This document shows positions 54,810 to 63,168 of a stretch of DNA of 64,000 bases, piece by piece. Position numbers and translations under genes: made by a program. How positions within the stretch are numbered: the first letter of the stretch is position 1; every line of letters starts with the position of its first letter. The notes under the pieces were generated by a model. The model ran no database searches, was not told where the DNA came from, and saw only the letters and a list, made by a program, of their open reading frames with translations. The stretch lies in the NCBI RefSeq assembly GCF_044594925.1, contig NZ_CP138991.1, positions 1,736,001 through 1,800,000 of the forward strand. Direction: 5' to 3'. The stretch is from Maribacter sp044594925. Lineage in GTDB: Bacteria; Bacteroidota; Bacteroidia; Flavobacteriales; Flavobacteriaceae.

Positions 54810-56396
54810 ATGAAAAATATAACACTCTTTTTACTCCTTAGTCTAATTTCAATAGCTGGCCTTATGGCGCAGTCCTTAGAGGGAGACGGTCCACACTCGC
54901 AATTGATAATTAGAGGGGTAATGCTCATTAATGGAAATGGAGCACCTCCACAGGGACCAATAGATATTGTAGTGGAAAATAACCGTATTAAAAAAATTCA
55001 GGTAGTTGGCTACGACGGTGTACCCATAGATGAAACCAAAAGACCCAAGCTAAAGGCTGGAGGCAAGGAGTTAGATTGTAATGGCATGTATCTCTTGCCT
55101 GGCTTTGTTGACATGCACGGGCATATTGGCGGTACTGCCCAGGGAGCAGAACCCGATTATGTTTTTAAGCTTTGGATGGCACACGGTGTAACTACGGTAC
55201 GCGAACCTAGCGGCAGAGGTGTTGATTTTACGATGGATTTAAAACGTAAGAGCGCTAAAAATGAAATTATTGCACCACGCATAATGGCATATACCGGTTT
55301 TGGACAAACAAGCAAGACCTTTAACCCTTTAAACGACATTCCCATCTCAACACCAGAGCAAGCACGCGAATGGGTACGGGCAAACGCCAAAAAAGGCGCC
55401 GATGGTATTAAATTTTTTGGAGCTGAACCAGAAATCATGGCGGCCGCTCTAGACGAAAATAAAAAACTAGGTTTAGGTTCTGCCTGTCATCATGCACAAC
55501 TAAGCGTAGCCAGATGGAACGTTCTACATTCTGCTCGTGCGGGCTTAACCTCTATGGAACACTGGTACGGGCTTCCAGAAGCGCTCTTCGATGATAGAAC
55601 GGTTCAAGATTATCCTTTGGACTATAACTACCAAAACGAACAGCATCGATTTGAAAACGCAGGAAAACTCTGGTCCCAAGCAGCAGCACCATATTCAGAC
55701 CATTGGAATGCTGTAATGAACGAATTGCTAGAATTGGATTTTACGCTGGACCCTACTTTTAATATTTACGAAGCAAGTAGAGATTTACAACGTGCCAGAC
55801 GTGCAGAATGGCATGAAGACTATACCCTACCCTCTTTATGGGAGTTTTATCAGCCTAGCAAAATATCGCACGGCTCGTATTGGCATGATTGGGGTACGGA
55901 ACAGGAAGTAGCCTGGAAAAAGAATTATAAACTTTGGATGACCTTCATCAATGAATATAAAAACAGGGGTGGCAGAGTTACTACCGGCTCGGATTCTGGT
56001 TTCATATTTCAACTATATGGCTTTGCGTACATCAGAGAATTAGAATTACTTCGAGAAGCTGGGTTTCATCCTTTGGAAATTATTAGGTCCGCTACCCTAA
56101 ACGGTGCAGAAGCTTTAGGGATGGATGACAAAATTGGTTCTGTGTCAATTGGAAAAATGGCAGATTTTGTAGTGGTGGAAGAAAATCCACTTAAAAACTT
56201 AAAAGTGCTCTACGGCACAGGAGCAATAAAGCTCACCGAAGATAACGATGTAGTACGAGCAGGAGGGGTTAAATACACGATTAAGGATGGTATTATTTAT
56301 GACGCAAAAGCCCTATTAGCTGACGTAAAGAGACAGGTAGACGAAGCTAAGGCCAAGGAAAATTATACCATTCAACAGCCTGGTATCAAGGATTAA
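54810..56396 (+). CDS. Secreted amidohydrolase
   Basis: 528 residues with a signal peptide (cleavage after GLMAQ). The metal-binding HxH is H103-G-H105 in FVDMHGHIGG. Further metal ligands are probable in SACHHAQ and the Asp in TGSDSGF. The C-terminal GADxVV segment reads GKMADFVVVEENP. The family hydrolyses amide bonds, for instance in dipeptides (imidazolonepropionase-like/prolidase-like groups). With the M14 protease upstream, peptide use is likely. The exact substrate is not known. Confidence 0.9.
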   Translation: MKNITLFLLLSLISIAGLMAQSLEGDGPHSQLIIRGVMLINGNGAPPQGPIDIVVENNRIKKIQVVGYDGVPIDETKRPKLKAGGKELDCNGMYLLPGFVDMHGHIGGTAQGAEPDYVFKLWMAHGVTTVREPSGRGVDFTMDLKRKSAKNEIIAPRIMAYTGFGQTSKTFNPLNDIPISTPEQAREWVRANAKKGADGIKFFGAEPEIMAAALDENKKLGLGSACHHAQLSVARWNVLHSARAGLTSMEHWYGLPEALFDDRTVQDYPLDYNYQNEQHRFENAGKLWSQAAAPYSDHWNAVMNELLELDFTLDPTFNIYEASRDLQRARRAEWHEDYTLPSLWEFYQPSKISHGSYWHDWGTEQEVAWKKNYKLWMTFINEYKNRGGRVTTGSDSGFIFQLYGFAYIRELELLREAGFHPLEIIRSATLNGAEALGMDDKIGSVSIGKMADFVVVEENPLKNLKVLYGTGAIKLTEDNDVVRAGGVKYTIKDGIIYDAKALLADVKRQVDEAKAKENYTIQQPGIKD

Positions 56397-56406
56397 AAAT
56401 TACGAT

Positions 56407-56462
56407 AAGTACTACGTACTTTAATTGGAGTAAGTGTGTTTTTCTTAGTGCTACGCACTAAG
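56407..56462. repeat. Two palindromes with the same TAC centre
   Basis: AAGTAC-TAC-GTACTT (56407-56421) and CTTAGTGC-TAC-GCACTAAG (56444-56462), each perfect, sit 22 bp apart downstream of the amidohydrolase. They share the core pattern GTnC-TAC-GnAC. They may be terminators lacking a T-run, binding sites or a REP-like pair. The rest of 56397-56561 shows no gene. Confidence 0.5.
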
Positions 56463-56561
56463 ACCTTTAATGTAATAATCGCTGAAACTAAAAATATTGA
56501 TACTAACATAGGTTCCTAATTTAATTCAGTACATCAGTGTACCATTTTTATAAATCAAAGA

Positions 56562-56819
56562 TTAGGCCAATTTTGGTCTATCTTTCTTTGCACGAAAAGA
56601 TAAAGCTTTCTTTACCCTAGAATTTGGGTAACGATATAAACGTGCTATAACTTGTTCATTGAAATTTGAACTACTTTCCGCAGGGATAGTACTAGGAGTG
56701 CCAGTAACCAAAACAACCCCCACTTTAAAAGTGTCCACTTTATCATTGTTTTCTGAGTCTTGCGCAAAGGCCAAAGTGCTTGTAAAAAGAACTAAGATTG
56801 AGGTTATAACAAGTTTCAT
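56562..56819 (-). CDS. Small secreted protein with ARLYR/RVxKALSF C-terminal motif
   Basis: 85 residues: a signal peptide (cleavage after LAFAQ), a short variable stretch, then VIARLYRYPNSRVKKALSF and a basic tail ending KLA. The C-terminal signature matches the protein at 44989-45225, while the middle differs. This pattern suggests that the C-terminal segment is the functional part. Its 299-bp upstream region (56820-57118) holds no other gene and carries several CGATA/TATCG sites. Confidence 0.78.
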   Translation of the reverse strand: MKLVITSILVLFTSTLAFAQDSENNDKVDTFKVGVVLVTGTPSTIPAESSSNFNEQVIARLYRYPNSRVKKALSFRAKKDRPKLA

Positions 56820-56865
56820 AATATCTGTTTGGGTTACTTAAAGATAACCTCAAGGACAGATAAGA

Positions 56866-56993
56866 ATCGATGCTATATCGTTGAAATACAGCGTTTTTCG
56901 CTAACCTAAAAAATGATAGATAAATTGTAAAAAAGTATCGACAAAAGTAATTAGAGCACAAAACTTCTTACCGATATCACTTGCACTTTATCG
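56866..56993 (-). promoter_or_regulatory. Cluster of CGATA/TATCG sites upstream of the small secreted protein
   Basis: ATCGAT at 56866-56871, TATCG at 56876-56880, TATCG at 56936-56940, and the inverted pair CGATA 56972-56976 / TATCG 56989-56993. A short hairpin AGCG-TTTTT-CGCT lies at 56890-56902. The similar gene at 44989 has a TTCGATAA/TTATCGAA pair in its own leader. Regulator unknown. Confidence 0.4.
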
Positions 56994-57118
56994 ATGAAAT
57001 TCATGGTATGAGTACTATAGTTTTTTTGCTAATCTGACTAATTTATAAGTAAAGGAATGGACTAAATCAAAGACAGAAGTATGTAGAAAGGACTACCGAC
57101 AAGAATTTTTCAGGAAGC

Positions 57119-58471
57119 CTATTTTCGTTTGCGTTTCTTACCAAAGTTTTTATCCCCACGAGTTTTTGGTTTGGTATATTTTTTTTTAATGATTCTTTTA
57201 TAGGCACCACCTTGGTTCTGCTTTCTATTTTTCTCGGATTTTTCATGAAAGCTTGCACCTCTTTCCTCTTCGTTTTCTTTAAGAGGGTTTTCCCGTTCTA
57301 TATGCTTAGGTCTTTCATCCCGGGTTAATTGCGTGGCAATTTCCACCGTTTCGGGAAGCCTGATCATAGTAATCTTTCTGTTCATTAATTCTTCAATCGC
57401 CACTTTTGCAGGTTCTTCTTTTGCCGTAAAAAGAAGAATGGAACTACCTTCCTTTTCTGCCCTACCCGTTCGTCCTATGCGGTGCATATAGTTTTCCGGA
57501 TAAACAGGTGTATCAAAATTTATCACATGGGAAATTTGGTCTAAATCCAATCCACGTGCCATAACATCTGTTGTAACCAGAATTCGATTCTGACCAGAAT
57601 CGAACTGATTTATTGAACGCAATCTATAATTCTGGGTCTTATTGGAGTGGATAACGCAAATTTCCTCATTAAAAAATTCGGCCAATTCCTTAAATAATAA
57701 ATCTGCACTTCGCTTACTGGACACAAAAACCAATACTTTATGAAAAGTGTCCCTATCTTGAAGTAGATGCACCAATAAATTTACCTTGGTATAAAAGTTA
57801 GGAATAGCGTAACATGTTTGCGCTATATTATCCAAAGGTGTGCCGCTTACGGCCACAGCTATTTTTTTTACTCCTTTAAAGAAGTCGTTAATTAGCTTTT
57901 CCACATCATCGGTCATGGTAGCCGAAAACATTATGTTCTGTCTACGTTTAGGTAATAGTTCAAAAATATTTACCAGTTGAAATCGAAAACCTAAATCCAG
58001 CATAACATCAACCTCATCAATAACCAGTTTTTTTACGTTTTTTAGCTGTAATGCCCGGGTAAGCATAAGGTCGTACAAACGTGCTGGTGTAGCTACTACA
58101 ATATCGGTACCTAAAGCCAATACCTCTTTCTGCTTATTCATACTCGTGCCACCATAAACACCCGTAACCCGCACTGAAGCATACTTGGCCAGTTTTTCTA
58201 TCTCTTCCGCCACTTGTACTACAAGTTCCCGAGTTGGTACTAATACCAATACACGCGGATGTATCTCTTTAGAAAAAGATAGCATATTCATTAGCGGCAA
58301 AAGGTAGGCAAAGGTTTTACCTGTTCCCGTTTGCGCTATACCAACAACATCCTTACCACTCATAACTACGGGAAAGGCCTGCTCTTGTATAGGAGTAGCC
58401 TCCTGAAAACCTAAATCATCTAGGGCGTTACGCAGAGGGTTGCTAATTTTAAATTCGGAAAAAGAGGCCAT
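57119..58471 (-). CDS. DEAD-box-type RNA helicase (DEVD variant)
   Basis: 450 residues. The Q motif (FQEATPIQEQAFP), Walker A AQTGTGKT, MFSAT, and HRIGRTGRA are clear. Motif II reads VIDEVDVMLD, so DEVD replaces DEAD. The C-terminus is a basic tail rich in Lys and Arg (KRIIKKKYTKPKTRGDK), typical of RhlE-like proteins that bind RNA. A role in ribosome assembly or cold adaptation is likely. Single gene. Confidence 0.9.
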   Translation of the reverse strand: MASFSEFKISNPLRNALDDLGFQEATPIQEQAFPVVMSGKDVVGIAQTGTGKTFAYLLPLMNMLSFSKEIHPRVLVLVPTRELVVQVAEEIEKLAKYASVRVTGVYGGTSMNKQKEVLALGTDIVVATPARLYDLMLTRALQLKNVKKLVIDEVDVMLDLGFRFQLVNIFELLPKRRQNIMFSATMTDDVEKLINDFFKGVKKIAVAVSGTPLDNIAQTCYAIPNFYTKVNLLVHLLQDRDTFHKVLVFVSSKRSADLLFKELAEFFNEEICVIHSNKTQNYRLRSINQFDSGQNRILVTTDVMARGLDLDQISHVINFDTPVYPENYMHRIGRTGRAEKEGSSILLFTAKEEPAKVAIEELMNRKITMIRLPETVEIATQLTRDERPKHIERENPLKENEEERGASFHEKSEKNRKQNQGGAYKRIIKKKYTKPKTRGDKNFGKKRKRK

Positions 58472-58676
58472 AGGCGTTGTATTTATAATGCAAAGCTAGG
58501 CGGTTAAAACTTGTAATACCACAAAAACTACTATTTAATGGCTATTTCTACTTTTGTTGCCACGTTCACTTACTTAAAATAAAGTAGTAGTATTTTACAT
58601 GAAAATCAGGAAAAATGATAAGGTTGATGAAATGGTAATATACTGGTTCACAGCTAACATGTACTTTTTCCGATAA

Positions 58677-59096
58677 TCAGATTGTTAATTTTTTTTCCAT
58701 AATACAATAATCAAGTCCTCCTTTCTGAAAAGTCTGGTCCGTTTCTATCATACCAAAATTTTTATAAAACCCGGTTTTATCTGCCCGGGCATTACACCAT
58801 AACCAATTTACATGTCCTTTTGCCACAACATAGTTTGTGAGGTACCGCAATAGACGTGTTGCATACCCCTTACCTTGTTCTGAAGTTTTAGTAGCCAATT
58901 TTCTGAACTGCGCCTTATTACCCTCAACAAATAAAGATACCACGGCCACAATGGCATTATTTTTTAGCAGTCCAAAATGGATTCCTTCCTCATCGTTATC
59001 CAATTTTACAAAATCCAAAGGTTTGTCCGGCCACATGACCTCATGTCTCAAATTATAGGTTTCTTGAGCAGTAATCTGTTTAATTTCTATATGCAA
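58677..59096 (-). CDS. GNAT-family N-acetyltransferase
   Basis: 139 residues. The GNAT core is seen: FRKLATKTSEQGKGYATRLLRYL contains the Q/RxxGxG/A acetyl-CoA motif, with FYKNFGMIETD near the end. The substrate is unknown. It lies 51 bp downstream of rlmF on the same strand, so possible co-transcription. Confidence 0.88.
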   Translation of the reverse strand: MHIEIKQITAQETYNLRHEVMWPDKPLDFVKLDNDEEGIHFGLLKNNAIVAVVSLFVEGNKAQFRKLATKTSEQGKGYATRLLRYLTNYVVAKGHVNWLWCNARADKTGFYKNFGMIETDQTFQKGGLDYCIMEKKLTI

Positions 59097-59147
59097 AAAA
59101 TACTGTGTTTTTAAATTTTATTATTCTTTTGGTTGACTTTGAAGTCA

Positions 59148-60107
59148 TTATTTCCATCGCACGGTTCGCCATTCTTTCTGTTCCGCTTTAGAAAGGAAGG
59201 TCCAGGCAACGATTCTAGTGGCTTTATTTCCCGTTCCCATAGGAATAGTCTTTACTTCTTTAGCACTTACTTTTATTAATAGGTTATCAATACTCCTTAA
59301 ATTGGATTGTTTGGAAACCAAAGTTGAAAACCAATAACACTTCTTTCCATATTTCCTACTCTCCCAAATCATGTTTTGAATAAATTTTAATTCTCCACCC
59401 GCATATACCAATTCACTTTTTACTCCAGAAAAATTAAGAACAGGTATACTCAATTTCTTGCCCGATAAATTTTTCACTTTCCTTCGACTTCCTTTTTGCG
59501 CATCGTCTAAAGAGGCATGAAAAGGAGGATTACAAACGGTGATATCTATAAGTTCCGTTGGAGCCAAAATATCCTGGAAGAAAGCTTTTGGACTTTTTTG
59601 GAGCCTCAAGTCTATCTTATTCTTAAGTGAAATATTAGCACTACTAATTTTCTGGGCAGATGCAATTGATTTTGCATCAATATCCGAACCAATAAAATTC
59701 CAATCATATTCTACGACACCAATAATCGGATAAATACAACTTGCGCCTACACCTAGGTCTAGACAGGTAATCGCATTTCCTATTGGTAATCTTCCAAAAT
59801 TACTTTCCATAAGCACATCTGCCATATAGTGGATATAATCCGCTCTGCCAGGAATAGGCGGACACAAATTCTCATCCGGAAACTCCCAGTATTTAATTCC
59901 GTAGTAATAACTCAGTAATGCCTTATTCAAAAGTTTTACCGCAATAGGACTTGAAAAATCTATGGAAGGTAGACCAGATTTATTAGGCTTTACATAACCC
60001 TCCAAAGTTGGGGTAGTTTTTATAAGCGCATTTAAATCATATGGTTCCCTATTTCTATTACGTGGGTGTAACCTCGTTTTTAACTGCTCTTTTTTATTTA
60101 CTGACAT
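59148..60107 (-). CDS. rlmF: 23S rRNA (adenine-1618-N6) methyltransferase RlmF
   Basis: 319 residues. The N-terminal KTRLHPRNRNREPYDLNAL, ADYIHYMADVLM, SAM-binding CLDLGVGASCIYPIIG, and catalytic NPPFHAS are the RlmF pattern. It methylates A1618 of 23S rRNA. The N-terminal basic stretch is short compared with E. coli, but the core is complete. Confidence 0.93.
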   Translation of the reverse strand: MSVNKKEQLKTRLHPRNRNREPYDLNALIKTTPTLEGYVKPNKSGLPSIDFSSPIAVKLLNKALLSYYYGIKYWEFPDENLCPPIPGRADYIHYMADVLMESNFGRLPIGNAITCLDLGVGASCIYPIIGVVEYDWNFIGSDIDAKSIASAQKISSANISLKNKIDLRLQKSPKAFFQDILAPTELIDITVCNPPFHASLDDAQKGSRRKVKNLSGKKLSIPVLNFSGVKSELVYAGGELKFIQNMIWESRKYGKKCYWFSTLVSKQSNLRSIDNLLIKVSAKEVKTIPMGTGNKATRIVAWTFLSKAEQKEWRTVRWK

Positions 60108-60334
60108 GGTTTGGTTTTATACGTAAGGGCTTAATTCACTTAGATTTCTATACGCTGCATTTATTACAAAAAAGTTCAAAATGACTATCGGCTAGTTTAC
60201 ACCTCACTAATTTAAAGTATAGGTTTATATTCGGGTAGTTTGGCACATCTGCCCTTAGGGTTTCGGAATTAGGCTCCATAGCATAAAAATAGAATCAAAA
60301 AATGAATCTCACTAGATCAAGTGGAAATAATTCG

Positions 60335-60490
60335 GGGGTTTGAGACAGTCTGACGGTCTCGTACAAGCGTCAGTTACGGGTTAATATACATAGACTTTTC
60401 GGTTTAGCACAGACCTTAGTAATTCCGAGTGGATTCAGATGTAGTCGAATCCGCTGAAATCGTGGTTATACATTGTTCTTGTTAGTGTTT
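60335..60490. other. Structured non-coding element
   Basis: Several nested hairpins can be drawn: GAGAC (60342-60346)/GTCTC (60356-60360), CTGACG (60350-60355)/CGTCAG (60368-60373), and GGATTC (60431-60436)/GAATCC (60447-60452). No reading frame is credible. It lies directly downstream of the gene remnant at 60493-60681 and resembles, from memory only, intergenic repeats of other Flavobacteriaceae. The flanking 60108-60334 shows nothing I can name. Confidence 0.4.
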
Positions 60491-60492
60491 TT

Positions 60493-60681
60493 TCACGCTG
60501 TTAATTTTCGGATAATCATAAAACTACCATAATCTCCTAAATCAATCGGAAATCTTTTAACTTTTTCCGTTACTATTTTTTGTCCGTTTCTGGTCAATTC
60601 CACTTGCCAATCACTTGAAACTGGGAAAATAATCGGTTTTGTCAAAGTCTCATTGTTCTCTGCGAAAATCAAGTCCCAAAG
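60493..60681 (-). pseudogene. C-terminal gene remnant without a start
   Basis: After the stop of the membrane gene at 60682 the same frame continues for 62 codons to TGA, with protein-like composition (WDLIFAENNETLTKPIIF, then FPIDLGDYGSFMIIRKL). There is no ATG near its beginning. It is either the end of a lost gene or an extension of the neighbour interrupted by TAG. I do not recognise the family. Confidence 0.45.
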
Positions 60682-61701
60682 CTACCGATGTGTAGCTTTA
60701 TCAATAATACCCTTAAATTCAATTTTATCATCAACATAAAAAGCCAAATTCTTATACGTTCGTTTTATTCCATAAAGTGCAATAAGCTCATTTTCCTTCT
60801 TTAACCGAATGATGACATTATGTGTTTCCAACTCACCAAAGATTGATAACTTTCGAGTCTCTTTATCTAGTATTAGTTCTTTTGATGAGATTTCAATAGC
60901 CGCTATATCCCTGAGCGCTATGGTGGTTTCTGCCATAATCCCATATCTTAGAAAAAGTTGGTCATCGGCGATCGCTATAGGTCTCTTGAGCATGGATTTT
61001 AAAAAACCAAAAATTTGAATACCGGAATATATACTTAAGAAAGACATGATCCACGCCGTCACGGCACTCCATTTAGCAAGTAAAATGTGAAGTACTACGG
61101 TTTCTATTGCAACGATTAAAAGAATAGCAATAAGCACCGATATCGTACCACTATTTTTATGATAGGAGAATTCCCCTTTCTTTAATTTTCTTTTTCTCCA
61201 AAATATAAAACTGTAGTAAAACACCGCGATTTCCGTAATAACAGGAATCACCGCAACTCTAGGTAAAATTTCGTAGCAAGTTTTCTTTAAGGTCGTAAAA
61301 AAATCGAACGATGCTGCTGTCTTATGTACTCTGTACTTTTTTATTGCATGGATTACGTTGAAGATTACATAGCTTAAAACAGCCAATTCAATTATTGGAA
61401 AGACCCAAACTCTAAAAAGGTTCAAATAATATTGATACTCCACAGGTATAATGAATGACCCAACGACCATACCCAAAATCAAAAAAGGAAGTACTGTGAA
61501 CTTAGGGATATTGGTTCTCCTTATTAATAAGAAGTAAATGAGAGGTGCGGTAAGGAGTAAATCGAAAGTTATTCCAATTGAAAGCGGATTTGAATTTGAC
61601 CTTAAGAATGAAGATTGGGAAATACCCACCATTATAGCCATAATAAAAAGCGGAACTGCGATTAAAAACAGGCTTCGTTGAAGATTTAAGGTCTTGGTCA
61701 T
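60682..61701 (-). CDS. Multi-pass membrane protein with PH-like C-terminus
   Basis: 339 residues from the ATG at 61701; the frame extends to a GTG at 61740, but the ATG suits the start of the first hydrophobic helix. About seven membrane helices cover residues 10-240. The C-terminal 100 residues (LFLRYGIMAETTIALRDIAA, then LYGIKRTYKNLAFYVDD) look like a bacterial PH-type domain. No named function. The reading frame continues after the stop (see 60493-60681). Confidence 0.65.
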   Translation of the reverse strand: MTKTLNLQRSLFLIAVPLFIMAIMVGISQSSFLRSNSNPLSIGITFDLLLTAPLIYFLLIRRTNIPKFTVLPFLILGMVVGSFIIPVEYQYYLNLFRVWVFPIIELAVLSYVIFNVIHAIKKYRVHKTAASFDFFTTLKKTCYEILPRVAVIPVITEIAVFYYSFIFWRKRKLKKGEFSYHKNSGTISVLIAILLIVAIETVVLHILLAKWSAVTAWIMSFLSIYSGIQIFGFLKSMLKRPIAIADDQLFLRYGIMAETTIALRDIAAIEISSKELILDKETRKLSIFGELETHNVIIRLKKENELIALYGIKRTYKNLAFYVDDKIEFKGIIDKATHR

Positions 61702-61886
61702 AGTACCCGGTTTTACAATTTTATTCTTATTCAAAAACACGCTTTATCATCCATTATAGAATAATTACACATTGCTTTAAAGTTAAGATTTTTTAGCCTG
61801 ATTCTCGGTAAAGAAAGCTATGTTATTGGTAGGTTATAATAGTACTCTTATAGTACTATGGCGGATAGCAAAACGAAATATGCTAA

Positions 61887-62723
61887 TCATAAGTAAACCA
61901 TTAGCGGTAATGCCGGTCGTAAGTCAAAAGTTTTACCTTGTATCTGATTATCAAAATAAAGTTCCATTACATGTTCCCCTCCAATCTTGACATTTATGTG
62001 CTCAATGGAATTGATTGCCCTAATCGTTTCTGTTTTTAGATTTACCCCGTGGGCAGTGATTACGATATTGGTAATACGCTTGGCACCATTGGGATGCCTG
62101 AAATAATTTTTCCAGCGAGAATCCTCACTGGGAGTATTCTCTAAAGCCGTTACAGTTTCAAAAGTTATTGCCTCAATCCCGGGATATACCACAAAAATAG
62201 AAGGTTCATTCAGGTATAATTTAGAATTCTCAGCTGAAAAAATACTTGACTTCTCTTCCATCCAATCCTGATGGTAACGAACTTTTTTAAAAGGAATTTT
62301 TTCAACCCTATAATCTTTTACTTTTAGGGCGATACTAAAAGGAGAAGCTTCGTTAAGGTCAAAGTTGGCTCTTTCAGTAAAATCTAACTGTTTATTTTCT
62401 ACATTATTCTCCTCAAATTCCTCTTGGTCATTAACAAATATTAATTCGAGGTATCCATTCAAAAAATTAAAATATCTTCCTGCAGTTCCTTGCCCCTCAT
62501 GAATAGCAGAAAGTGAATCGGGAACAGAAGTAAAACCAATCTCTGTAAGGCATTTTTTTGCTTTTGTTGGGTCTTTCACCCATATATTCAAATGATCTAC
62601 ATCAAAGCCAGGAGAAGCATTCTTCGTTTGACCAAAAGTTGTTTTACCATTCTTAAAATTATCGCAGGAATTAGTGAAACAAATCAAGACAACAAAAATA
62701 ATACCGTAATTACGAATCTTCAT
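61887..62723 (-). CDS. VOC/glyoxalase-like lipoprotein
   Basis: 278 residues. The N-terminus is a lipoprotein signal (ICFTNSC then DNF). The rest fits a glyoxalase-like domain: DVDHLNIWVKDPTKAKKCL at the start and a second half with ITNIVITAHG and EHVMELYFDN. Whether a metal site is complete cannot be judged. Gap to the response regulator is 76 bp; relation to it is unknown. Confidence 0.78.
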   Translation of the reverse strand: MKIRNYGIIFVVLICFTNSCDNFKNGKTTFGQTKNASPGFDVDHLNIWVKDPTKAKKCLTEIGFTSVPDSLSAIHEGQGTAGRYFNFLNGYLELIFVNDQEEFEENNVENKQLDFTERANFDLNEASPFSIALKVKDYRVEKIPFKKVRYHQDWMEEKSSIFSAENSKLYLNEPSIFVVYPGIEAITFETVTALENTPSEDSRWKNYFRHPNGAKRITNIVITAHGVNLKTETIRAINSIEHINVKIGGEHVMELYFDNQIQGKTFDLRPALPLMVYL

Positions 62724-62799
62724 TTCAACTATTTATAAAAGAAGTGTTTAGTTACCATAAAATCTGAAACTAAATCAAAAATTTCATTAGTGCATCCTT

Positions 62800-63168
62800 T
62801 TACGCTAACGCTTTTGAAAAAGCCAAAAGCATTTGGGTAATATCAAATGGCTTTCTTAAATGGGAAATAATCAGCTTGGAGTTTATCGCCTCATTTATTT
62901 CCGGTGTAATATCAAAACCAGTAAGTAAAAAGAAAGGAAGGTTCGGGTACATTAGCTTTGCATTTTTAATAAAGTCCATCCCGTTCATGATAGGCATCTT
63001 CATATCGCTGATTACTAATTTAATTTCCTTATCGTTTTTAAGAATGTCTAGTCCTTCAGCACCATCACTTCCGGTAATTACGTTATAATGTTTACTTAAA
63101 TTTATTTTAAATAGATGCTGATTGATAACCTCATCATCAACATATAAAATTTTAGATACATCAGTCAT
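62800..63168 (-). CDS. Single-domain response regulator
   Basis: 122 residues, receiver only. Acidic pocket ILYVDDE, phospho-acceptor Asp in LVISDMKMPIMNG, switch Thr in FFLLTGFD and Lys in HLRKPFD are present. Its start overlaps the end of the kinase gene by 8 bp (ATGACTGA), so they are a coupled pair. Lacks an output domain. Confidence 0.9.
   Translation of the reverse strand: MTDVSKILYVDDEVINQHLFKINLSKHYNVITGSDGAEGLDILKNDKEIKLVISDMKMPIMNGMDFIKNAKLMYPNLPFFLLTGFDITPEINEAINSKLIISHLRKPFDITQMLLAFSKALA

Noticed and set aside
60108..60492. Integron attC site
   Set aside because: The ends do not fit the consensus core sites (GTTRRRY and its partner), and no integrase gene is in the window; reported only as a structured element.
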